Shown here: piece after piece, positions 14,410 through 20,607 of the stretch | Layout of the letters: each line of letters starts with the position of its first letter | Position numbering within the stretch: the first letter of the stretch is position 1 | Origin: BTRG01 sp036986275 | GTDB taxonomy: Bacteria > Pseudomonadota > Gammaproteobacteria > Acidiferrobacterales > SZUA-150 | Direction: 5' to 3' | DNA: 20,607 nt | Assembly: GCA_036986275.1 (NCBI GenBank) | Contig: BTRG01000045.1 | Location: 1-20,607, forward strand | The notes under the pieces: model-generated | Seen by the model: only the letters and a program-made list of their open reading frames with translations | What the model was told of the DNA's origin: nothing | The model's database searches: none | Made by a program: the position numbers and the translations under genes

Positions 14410-16680
14410 TCAGAGGTCCATTTCCAGACCTGCATAGGCGAACAACGGCATGCCCTGACGCGGTCCTTCCGGTTGGCGTGACACGATATAGGATGTATTC
14501 CCCACGTTCTGTATGCCACCGAAGAGTTTCGCACCCTGTAGAATCCGGTAGAAGGCAGAGATATCGGCGATAAAATAGGCGTCGGTGGTGCCGAAGCGGG
14601 CATCGGGATTGCCGTCGCCGTTGATCTGGTCATCAACATTGCTGGCGCTGGTGTAGGTCTCACTGACATAGGTGCCGCTGATGGTGCTGCCCCAGCGTCC
14701 CGCATCGATACCTGTGCCCAGGCTCAGAACCAGCTCAGGGACATAGGGCACTTTGTTGCCGGCCTTGCCAAAACTGAAAATGGACTCTGCATCGGTGGAG
14801 ATCGCATCGTTCTGTTGGGTGGCATTGGTGTAGGTTACGGTCAGATACCAGGGGTTTTTGACCTTCCAGCCATTGGCGATACCGGCATCATACTGGCTGG
14901 AGAATTCCAGGCCGTAGCTGCGGACTTTGCCGAAATTCTCGGTATCGCCGGTGCCGGTACCACCGATGTTGTCGATCACGATCAGGTCGTTGAAGTCGGT
15001 GTAGAAAGCCGTGGTCTCTACCGCCAGTGCCTGGTTGGCATTGGTGTAACGCGCACCTAGTTCGTAGGCCAGGCTGGTCTCTTCTTTGATCCCATTGACG
15101 GCACTTTTGGGGCTGGGTGGAGAGAAGCCACGGTTGATGCTGCCGAAACCGATCCAGGAATTATTGAACTTGTAGGTAGTGCCGACGCTGCCGGCCCACA
15201 TGTCCATCTGGTTGCTGCCGGACTTGGCGGGGTTGTTATAATCTTCGTAGGTTTGGTCCAGTTGCTCAAAGCGAACGCCAGGGGTGAAGCCCCAGGCGCC
15301 GACCTTGATGGTATCCTGCAGGAATACGGCGGTGGCATCGGTCTTCTGCCGGCGGTTACCTGCGCCACCGGGGGTGCCAGCAGTCATATCATCGATGGCG
15401 CCATTGGACAACTGGCTGTAGTCGTCATCCCGCTGGAAGCGGCGCACATGATCCTGGTTGAAGCGAATGCCGGTGGAGACTTCATGTTGCACCGCATCGG
15501 AGCCGAAGCGATAGTAGCTAACCATGTCGAGGCCCTGGGACTCGTAGTCACGGTTGTTGGCGCGCACCCGCAGGGTACAGGCCAGGTCGCCCTTCAGGCA
15601 GTCCAGTCCTTCCCCATTCTGCGCACCGGCAAGGGCGGCGGAAAGACTGAGGGTATTGCCATTGACGTTGCGCAGATCCTTGAGTTTGTACCAGTTACGC
15701 GTGAAGGTGTTCTGATACAGGGTGGCAATAATGTCCAGGTCGTTCGAGGGCGCCAAGGCATAGCGCAGGTAGCTGCGTTTTTGTTTGCTCTTGATGTTGT
15801 CGAAGCGTGTCGCTGAATAGCGCCGGTTGGGGTCCGCCTGGAAGTCGGCCTCGCTCAATCCCAGATAGGTTTCATTGGCATCCAGGTCCGAGGCGCCATA
15901 TTTCAATTCCAGGCGCTGGTACATGCCAGTGTCCGGTTCCCAGAATAGCTTGATCATGGGATCGGTCTTGCTGAAACCGGTATCGTCGCCGTTACGAAAA
16001 TCGGGTGTTTCGTCTATGCTCTTGTAGCCCTGGTTTTGACGGAAGTAACCCTCCAGCAGGTAGCCGAACTGGCCCAATCCGGTAGTGAGGGTGTTGCCCA
16101 CATAGGCGTGGGTGCGCTGATCGCCAAAGCTGCCGTAGGAGGACTTCAGGTAGGCGGTTTCCTTCAGCGGGACGGGCGTGGACAGATAATTGATGACACC
16201 GCCGGTGGTCTGGGGACCATACTTGACCTGGCTGGAGCCTTTGAGGATCTCCATTCCGCTCATGCGGCCCATGGTGGGCGTGTAGTAGGCGGCCGGGGCG
16301 GAATAGGGCGCCGGGGCGGTCAGCACACCGTCTTCCATCATCGTCACTTTAGCGCTGCGGGTAGTGTCCACACCACGCAGACTGATATTGGCGAACAGAC
16401 CGAAACCATCCTCCTCGCGCACATAGACACCCGGCACCTTGCGCAACACACGGTTGACGTCGTCGTAGTTTTGCTCGCGAATATCTTCCGTAGTGACTGA
16501 ATAGGCAGCGCCCGGCATTTCTTCGATATTGGCCGGGTTGCCGATCACCATGATCTTGTCCAGGATATTGGTAGCGGAATCGTCCTTGCCGGATTCATCG
16601 TCAGCGGCGCTGGCCGGCAGGGTCATGCCCAGTGCCGCGGCAACGAAGGCGCTGCGAATCAGACAGTGTTGCTTTTTCAC
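14410..16680 (-). CDS. TonB-dependent outer-membrane receptor, FecA-like (ferric chelate uptake)
   Basis: A 756-residue receptor: signal peptide (1-25), TonB box near 41-47 (DKIMVIG), plug domain (about 50-170) with RKVPGVYVREEDGFG, ISLRGVD, and LKGSSQVKYGPQTTGGVINYL, then a long 22-strand-type barrel ending in FAYAGLEMDL. The plug segment MMEDGV followed by APAPYSAPAAYY and the YGPQTTGG block resemble the FecA (ferric dicitrate) branch. It lacks the extra N-terminal signalling domain of E. coli FecA, so it should not signal to a FecIR-type sigma factor. The start is a GTG (16678-16680), with GGGAG about ten bases upstream. A Fur-type site lies about 145 bases upstream, in line with iron repression. 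Exact ligand (citrate, siderophore, heme-free chelate) is not certain. Confidence 0.92.
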   Translation of the reverse strand: MKKQHCLIRSAFVAAALGMTLPASAADDESGKDDSATNILDKIMVIGNPANIEEMPGAAYSVTTEDIREQNYDDVNRVLRKVPGVYVREEDGFGLFANISLRGVDTTRSAKVTMMEDGVLTAPAPYSAPAAYYTPTMGRMSGMEILKGSSQVKYGPQTTGGVINYLSTPVPLKETAYLKSSYGSFGDQRTHAYVGNTLTTGLGQFGYLLEGYFRQNQGYKSIDETPDFRNGDDTGFSKTDPMIKLFWEPDTGMYQRLELKYGASDLDANETYLGLSEADFQADPNRRYSATRFDNIKSKQKRSYLRYALAPSNDLDIIATLYQNTFTRNWYKLKDLRNVNGNTLSLSAALAGAQNGEGLDCLKGDLACTLRVRANNRDYESQGLDMVSYYRFGSDAVQHEVSTGIRFNQDHVRRFQRDDDYSQLSNGAIDDMTAGTPGGAGNRRQKTDATAVFLQDTIKVGAWGFTPGVRFEQLDQTYEDYNNPAKSGSNQMDMWAGSVGTTYKFNNSWIGFGSINRGFSPPSPKSAVNGIKEETSLAYELGARYTNANQALAVETTAFYTDFNDLIVIDNIGGTGTGDTENFGKVRSYGLEFSSQYDAGIANGWKVKNPWYLTVTYTNATQQNDAISTDAESIFSFGKAGNKVPYVPELVLSLGTGIDAGRWGSTISGTYVSETYTSASNVDDQINGDGNPDARFGTTDAYFIADISAFYRILQGAKLFGGIQNVGNTSYIVSRQPEGPRQGMPLFAYAGLEMDL

Positions 16681-16711
16681 TTCGGTAAGTCTCCCAAAAA
16701 TTCAATTTGTT

Positions 16712-16736
16712 CTGCCGTCACTGTTTCAGTGAGCAG
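16712..16736 (-). promoter_or_regulatory. hairpin in the receptor gene leader
   Basis: CTGC (16712-16715) and CACTG (16719-16723) pair with CAGTG (16727-16731) and GCAG (16733-16736) around a three-base loop: nine base pairs with a small internal loop. It lies 32 bases before the GTG start of the receptor gene, so it would be in the mRNA leader. It is not part of any riboswitch I recognise. Confidence 0.35.
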
Positions 16737-16822
16737 GACGGACCCTTTGGCTTGCAGCCTGGCCCCAAGAGAGGGGATCGGCGAGCTGGCTGGGGCGCAT
16801 TATGGATGGTTTCAATTAAAAA

Positions 16823-16841
16823 GTAAATACGAATCATTATC
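16823..16841 (-). promoter_or_regulatory. Fur box upstream of the TonB-dependent receptor
   Basis: On the minus strand GATAATGATTCGTATTTAC, whose first nine bases are identical to the Fur consensus half GATAATGAT and whose surroundings (TTGTTATTGTTAAC) are also AT-rich. It lies about 145 bases before the receptor start and about 140 before cfa on the other strand. Iron-loaded Fur bound here would repress the receptor and could also affect cfa. Confidence 0.65.
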
Positions 16842-16883
16842 GTTAACAATAACAATACGATCAGCTCGTCGAAGAGCGCGCGG

Positions 16884-16926
16884 AATAAGCTTGACCTGTG
16901 ACTAACACACAGGTTGTAAGCTTATT
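16884..16926. repeat. long imperfect palindrome upstream of cfa
   Basis: AATAAGCTTG ACCTGTG (16884-16900) faces CACAGGT TGT AAGCTTATT (16908-16926): nine plus seven perfect pairs, separated inside by one base on the left arm and three on the right, around a seven-base loop. It lies 56 bases before the cfa start and 43 bases past the Fur site. It could be a dimeric regulator's operator or a leader hairpin. A TTGACC at 16891-16896 sits in the left arm, but no good -10 follows at the right distance. Confidence 0.55.
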
Positions 16927-16967
16927 TTGTCAATGAAACATAAAGGTTTCCGTTGTCAGATTATGAT

Positions 16968-16974
16968 AAGGAGG
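16968..16974 (+). promoter_or_regulatory. strong Shine-Dalgarno sequence of cfa
   Basis: AAGGAGG seven bases before the ATG at 16982. It fixes the start of cfa and predicts efficient translation. Confidence 0.8.
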
Positions 16975-16981
16975 CAAACAA

Positions 16982-18334
16982 ATGGCGTATACACAGCAGA
17001 AAAATAACCCGCTCCAGGGTGACGCATTAACCGTTATTCCCGCGACTGCATCAGAAAATAGTTTCTCAGTAATCGGCCATGAGATTATTACAAAAATTCT
17101 CGCGGGTTACCGAGGCGGTATCGCTATCAGACTCTGGGACGGCGCACTTGCCCATGGCACATTTAATGCGCATTGTACCGTTATTTTCAGAGAGCCAGGT
17201 GCGTTGCGTGATCTGATATTGCACCGTAATTTGTTGCGGCTTGCGGACAGCTACCTGACCGGTGCGATTGATGTGGAAGGTGACCTGGAGTCTTTGTTTG
17301 CTCTCAAGACGCACCTGGCGAACCTGGATCTGTCCCTGGGCGCCAAACTACAACTGTTACACCAGGCCCTGCGTTTGCCAGTGCGAAGCCGAAGTGATTC
17401 GGCACACAAATGGCATATGAACAGGAATGTGCATCGAAATTGCCGCTCCAGCATCGCCCATCACTATGATGTCAGCAACGATTTCTACCGTTTATGGCTT
17501 GATCCCGAGATGGTGTACTCCTGCGCCTATTTTAAGTCTGTGGATCAATCACTGGCAGATGCCCAGCAGGACAAACTGGATTATTTGTGCCGTAAACTGA
17601 GACTGGAGCCAGGGCAGACACTGCTGGATATCGGCTGTGGCTGGGGTGCGCTGGCGTTGTGGGCCGCGCGTCATTATGGTGTGCAGGTGCACGGCATTAC
17701 GCTCAGCCAGGAGCAGCAGCGACTTGCGCAGGAGCGGGTGCATGCAGCCGGTCTGGAAGAACAGGTCCGCATCGAGCTGCTGGATTACCGTGATCTGCCG
17801 GAGCATGCACAATACGACCGCGTGGTCAGCGTCGGTATGTTCGAGCATGTCGGCGTCAAGAATTTCCCGACTTATTTCGGCACTGTCCGACGGGTACTCA
17901 AGCCGAGTGGGTTATTTCTCAATCACGGCATCACCAGCGAGAACGGCTGGCAGCACACGCCGCAGACCAGTTTTATGAACCGCTATATCTTTCCGGATGG
18001 TGAACTGGCGCGTATCAGCGACGTTACCGCCGTTATGGAGCGCGCCGGTTTCGAAATTCTGGATGTTGAAAGCCTGCGCCGACATTATGCGCTCACGCTA
18101 CGCCACTGGGTGCGTGCACTGGAGTCAGGACGTGACAAGGCGATACGGCATTCGAGTGAGAAGACCTACCGCTTGTGGCGGTTATACATGGCCGGCTGTG
18201 CCTTTCATTTCGATGAGGGCGGCATTGGCTTGCAGCAGGTACTGGTCGGTCACCGGCATCAGTTACAACCGGTATCACTACGGCGGGATGATCTTTACAC
18301 AGGCAGTGGCATTGATCGGGAGAAACAGCCATGA
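16982..18334 (+). CDS. cfa: cyclopropane-fatty-acyl-phospholipid synthase
   Basis: A 450-residue soluble enzyme that adds a SAM methylene group across double bonds of membrane phospholipid acyl chains, typical of stationary phase, acid or solvent stress. The N-terminal lipid-binding part (about 35-135) is followed by the catalytic domain: AHHYDVSNDFYRLWLDP (159-175), YSCAYF (C181), SAM motif LLDIGCGWGALALWAA (214-229), GMFEHVG (285-291), NHGIT (314-318), FMNRYIFPDGEL and a C-terminal RLYMAGCAFHF. The Cys, Glu, His and Tyr positions that hold bicarbonate in E. coli Cfa appear present (C181, E288, H315, Y402 by eye). Length is slightly above the usual 380-420 owing to the N-terminus. Its stop overlaps the next ATG (ATGA), so the downstream methyltransferase is coupled to it. 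Confidence 0.96.
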   Translation: MAYTQQKNNPLQGDALTVIPATASENSFSVIGHEIITKILAGYRGGIAIRLWDGALAHGTFNAHCTVIFREPGALRDLILHRNLLRLADSYLTGAIDVEGDLESLFALKTHLANLDLSLGAKLQLLHQALRLPVRSRSDSAHKWHMNRNVHRNCRSSIAHHYDVSNDFYRLWLDPEMVYSCAYFKSVDQSLADAQQDKLDYLCRKLRLEPGQTLLDIGCGWGALALWAARHYGVQVHGITLSQEQQRLAQERVHAAGLEEQVRIELLDYRDLPEHAQYDRVVSVGMFEHVGVKNFPTYFGTVRRVLKPSGLFLNHGITSENGWQHTPQTSFMNRYIFPDGELARISDVTAVMERAGFEILDVESLRRHYALTLRHWVRALESGRDKAIRHSSEKTYRLWRLYMAGCAFHFDEGGIGLQQVLVGHRHQLQPVSLRRDDLYTGSGIDREKQP

Positions 18335-19011
18335 CACAGGAATACGCCTACGGCATGTGGGTGATCGCAGCCTTCAACCTTGGACTGTTCCTGTTTTTCT
18401 TCGTCAGCTTTCTGCCACCGAAGGGCTACGCCGAATGGCGTAACCTGGGCGTGGTCACTGCGTTTCTGGTGGCTCTGTTCAGCGAGATGTACGGCTTTCC
18501 GCTGACTATTTATCTGCTGACCGGATGGCTGGGGGATGCCTACCCCGTGCTGCAACCGTTCAACCACAAATTCGGGCACTTGTGGGTCGTGGTCTTCGGC
18601 GGTTCGACCCTGGCCTGGGCGCTGGTGATGGGCGTCAGTCTGGCCTTGATGCTGGCGGGTTATGTTCTGCTTTCCAGGGGTTGGCGGCAAGTGCATGGCA
18701 CACACGGACGCATGGTCACGGACGGTCTCTATGCATTTGTCCGGCATCCGCAATACACCGGTCTGTTCCTGGTCATTACCGGCTTCCTGGTGCAATGGCC
18801 GACATTGTTGACGGTATTGATGGCGCCGATATTGTTGTACGCCTATGTGCGCCTGGCGCGCTCTGAGGAACGTCACATGCTGCAGCAATTTGGCGAACAG
18901 TATGCAGACTATATGCGCCGGGTGCCGGCGTTCTTGCCACCCTGGTATCAATGGAAAGCATTCTTTACAACGCCGGTGCCGGAGGGAACTGGGGATGGGG
19001 TGCATAACTAG
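18331..19011 (+). CDS. isoprenylcysteine carboxyl methyltransferase (ICMT/PEMT)-family membrane protein
   Basis: A 226-residue polytopic membrane protein with about five hydrophobic segments (near 8-28, 38-60, 83-116, 144-172). It carries the family's SAM-binding signature: VTDGLYAFVRHPQYTGL (129-145) and, near the C-terminus, ARSEERHML (176-184) with FGEQYADYMRRVPAFLP. Bacterial members methylate lipids or unknown membrane substrates; prenylated protein substrates are unlikely here. Coupled by ATGA overlap to cfa, so a lipid target is plausible. Relatives also occur beside metal-resistance genes with YHS and DUF5676 proteins, as here. Substrate unknown. Confidence 0.85.
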   Translation: MTQEYAYGMWVIAAFNLGLFLFFFVSFLPPKGYAEWRNLGVVTAFLVALFSEMYGFPLTIYLLTGWLGDAYPVLQPFNHKFGHLWVVVFGGSTLAWALVMGVSLALMLAGYVLLSRGWRQVHGTHGRMVTDGLYAFVRHPQYTGLFLVITGFLVQWPTLLTVLMAPILLYAYVRLARSEERHMLQQFGEQYADYMRRVPAFLPPWYQWKAFFTTPVPEGTGDGVHN

Positions 19012-19038
19012 ATTTGTTAGCGCCGGTGCCATGCCGGC

Positions 19039-19046
19039 AAGGAGGT
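19039..19046 (+). promoter_or_regulatory. strong Shine-Dalgarno of the YHS gene, next to a small GC hairpin
   Basis: AAGGAGGT lies four to five bases before the ATG at 19051. Directly before it GCCGG (19022-19026) can pair with CCGGC (19034-19038). The 39-base gap holds no promoter that I can support, so the gene is likely read from the cfa transcript. Confidence 0.6.
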
Positions 19047-19050
19047 AACA

Positions 19051-19350
19051 ATGGAAGGTTTACTTACATTTCTTTTAATCGGCGGTCTGTTTTTTCTCAT
19101 GATGCGCTTCGGTTGCGGTGCTCACATGGCCCACGGAGGTCATGGTGGACATAACAGCCACGGTGCGGACAGTGAAATAAAACACACTGACCCGGTGTGC
19201 GGCATGGACGTGGAAATGGACCAGGGCTATGGGAAGATGCACGAAGGTAAGCTATACCGCTTCTGTTCCCGTAAATGCCTCGACCAGTTTGAGGTAGACC
19301 CTGAAAAGTATCTGCGTCAAACTACTGAAAGTACAGGAGGTGGGTCATGA
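19051..19350 (+). CDS. small membrane-anchored, His-rich YHS-domain protein
   Basis: Ninety-nine residues in three parts: an N-terminal membrane helix (about 3-20, LLTFLLIGGLFFLMMRF), a histidine/glycine-rich linker (25-38, HMAHGGHGGHNSHG) and a YHS domain with DPVCGMDV (C50), a central YRFCSRKC (C72, C76) and FEVDPEKYL. YHS/TRASH cysteines bind metals such as copper in related proteins. The helix plus His-rich tail resembles DUF2933 proteins, so this looks like a natural joining of two modules often found as separate genes in metal-resistance clusters. Its stop overlaps the next ATG by the ATGA arrangement. A metal-buffering or metal-sensing role at the membrane is inferred. Confidence 0.85.
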   Translation: MEGLLTFLLIGGLFFLMMRFGCGAHMAHGGHGGHNSHGADSEIKHTDPVCGMDVEMDQGYGKMHEGKLYRFCSRKCLDQFEVDPEKYLRQTTESTGGGS

Positions 19351-19616
19351 AAACCGGTATCTCGCTGGTAGCAGTTGGCCACGCTACCAGTCTGTTTCTG
19401 GCCGCAACATTTACGCTCTGTGTATTGTGGGATCTATTGTTGCCCGAGTATGCGATGTATGCCGCCTGGCGCACCCTGTTACCCGGCTTTGAAGGGTTGA
19501 ACTGGAAGAGTTTCTTTATTGGCCTGGTTGAGACCTGGGGTTATGGCTGGTACTTTGCTCTGATCTGGGTACCCATCTATAACTTCTTTGCAGCGCGCGC
19601 AAAGATGGCAAGCTGA
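19347..19616 (+). CDS. DUF5676-family small membrane protein
   Basis: Eighty-nine residues with two hydrophobic segments (about 10-30 and 65-84) and the family's C-terminal pattern GYGWYFALIWVPIYNFF. DUF5676 proteins have no known function but are repeatedly found with YHS proteins and copper or other metal transport genes. AGGAGG ends six bases before the ATG, and the ATG overlaps the preceding stop (ATGA). The next gene begins seven bases after its stop. Probably works with the YHS protein. Confidence 0.82.
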   Translation: MKTGISLVAVGHATSLFLAATFTLCVLWDLLLPEYAMYAAWRTLLPGFEGLNWKSFFIGLVETWGYGWYFALIWVPIYNFFAARAKMAS

Positions 19617-19623
19617 TCAAGCT

Positions 19624-20607
19624 ATGGCGAGAGAAGCATCAAACGAAGCTGGTACACCCCGCATCGGCGTGGTGCTGAGTTCTGGTGGTGTGCGTGGCGT
19701 GTATGCACACACCGGGTTTATGCAGGCAATACAGGGTCTGGGGTTACCGGTGTCCGCCAGTGCCGGCTGCAGTGCCGGCGCCCTAGTCGGTGGCTTTATC
19801 GCCAGCGGCACGCCACTGGAAGACTGGGTGGCAACCCTGGCGGGGGTTACCAGTCGCAGTTTCTGGACACCGGATTCGTTGCCACGCTTTCTCTGGGAAA
19901 TGACAGCACACAGGGGGCGAGCTTATACCGGCTTGTCGGATACAAGTGCCGCCCTGCAATTTTCTCGCGACAACCTCGCCGTGAAGTTTTTCGATGAATG
20001 CCTGTACCCGTTTTATGTGCTGGCCGTTAATTTGGGCACTGGCAAGAAAATAGTGTTTTCAGAAGGCGAGCTGGCTCCGCGCATGACGGCCAGTGCGTCC
20101 ATGCCCATTCTTTATGAACCCGTCATGATCGATGGCGAATACTATTGTGATGGCGCCTTGATTGACTTTGCACCGACCGACGCCATTTGCTGCCGTCAGC
20201 GGCTTGATGTGGTCATTGTTCATCATGTGTCCCAGCATTTCGGCATACACCGTGATCTGGAGTTGGCCCTGAAGGACTCATGGGCCATGCTGGAGATCAT
20301 TAATCGCCTGGTGTTTCGGGAAAAGCCCTGGTACCTGTCTGGCGAGCCACTCACTCTGCAACACTGTCCCTGTGGCTGCGGTGCGATTGTGATTGCGATC
20401 GAGCCCGAACTCCCTGTGATGCGCTGGCCGGTCACCAAAGGCGGTGATATGGCCCAACGCAAAGCCAGGGAACAGACTGAGTCACTGCTGCAACCTTATA
20501 TGGATGCAATACTGAACGATCCACGCAAACAGTTGCCGGTGTCCGCAAATACCGTGATGAACCCGGGCAGCGGATGTGGGATGAGGCATACCCACAATAC
20601 AAAAAAT
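19624..20607 (+). CDS. patatin-like phospholipase with a cysteine-rich segment (cut by right edge)
   Basis: An open frame of 328 codons with no stop before the window ends. It has the patatin catalytic features: oxyanion loop SSGGVRGVYAHTG (19-31), nucleophile elbow GCSAG (48-52, Ser50) and dyad motif DGA (176-178, in YYCDGALIDFAPTDA). Bacterial patatins hydrolyse phospholipid or other acyl esters. Residues 247-253 read HCPCGCG, a cysteine cluster that I do not expect in patatins and that may bind metal; the visible end is again Cys/His-rich (GSGCGMRHTH). The ATG is seven bases after the DUF5676 stop with only a weak ribosome site, so translation may be coupled. Co-location with cfa and an ICMT-like enzyme suggests lipid turnover. 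Confidence 0.87.
   Translation, partial: MAREASNEAGTPRIGVVLSSGGVRGVYAHTGFMQAIQGLGLPVSASAGCSAGALVGGFIASGTPLEDWVATLAGVTSRSFWTPDSLPRFLWEMTAHRGRAYTGLSDTSAALQFSRDNLAVKFFDECLYPFYVLAVNLGTGKKIVFSEGELAPRMTASASMPILYEPVMIDGEYYCDGALIDFAPTDAICCRQRLDVVIVHHVSQHFGIHRDLELALKDSWAMLEIINRLVFREKPWYLSGEPLTLQHCPCGCGAIVIAIEPELPVMRWPVTKGGDMAQRKAREQTESLLQPYMDAILNDPRKQLPVSANTVMNPGSGCGMRHTHNTKN

Noticed and set aside
16681..16800. Possible cobalamin riboswitch upstream of the TonB-dependent receptor
   Set aside because: Small hairpins and a CACTG motif are present, but the conserved core boxes and the roughly 200-base layout are not; a Fur site gives a better explanation.

Overview
The window looks like a piece of a proteobacterial chromosome, most likely gamma- or betaproteobacterial (inferred from gene content, not from a marker gene). 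The organism appears able to respire without oxygen: it has a rhodoquinone biosynthesis gene (rquA), a NAD-linked molybdenum/tungsten formate dehydrogenase, and a TorD-type chaperone next to a c-type cytochrome. No rRNA, tRNA, CRISPR array, transposase or integrase was seen. The left ~12 kb is visibly more AT-rich than the stretch at about 12.6-16.7 kb.

Layout. 1-859 (+): the end of a multiheme cytochrome c gene and an overlapping TorD/DmsD-type chaperone gene, the tail of a molybdoenzyme operon whose catalytic genes lie outside the window. 990-1745 (-): rquA, convergent with the chaperone gene and preceded by a structured leader. 1939-7067 (-): a tight four-gene operon, in transcription order a LolA-like periplasmic carrier, an ABC ATPase, an 835-residue permease made of two fused FtsX/LolE-type halves, and an outer-membrane beta-barrel. 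It reads as a complete trans-envelope transport system of unknown cargo. 7201-7341 (+): an unmarked remnant, the C-terminal end of a second TorD-family gene. 7417-11730 (-): a two-gene formate dehydrogenase. The beta subunit fuses a NuoE-like and a NuoF-like part, and the alpha subunit lacks the ligands of one NuoG-type iron-sulfur cluster. 11884-12456 (-): a DUF4136 lipoprotein.

12662-16680 (-): an iron-uptake block with a FecA-like TonB-dependent receptor, a terminator hairpin, then exbB-exbD-tonB. A Fur-type site and a long palindrome lie in the divergent region 16681-16981, between the receptor gene and cfa.

16982-20607 (+): a compact set containing cyclopropane fatty acid synthase, an ICMT-like membrane methyltransferase, a small His-rich YHS protein, a DUF5676 membrane protein and a patatin-like phospholipase cut by the right edge. 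Together they suggest membrane-lipid remodelling linked to metal stress.

The best candidates for an undescribed system are the LolA-like/ABC/double-permease/barrel operon and the lipid-metal set at the right end. All family calls are from reading motifs by eye; no searches were run.
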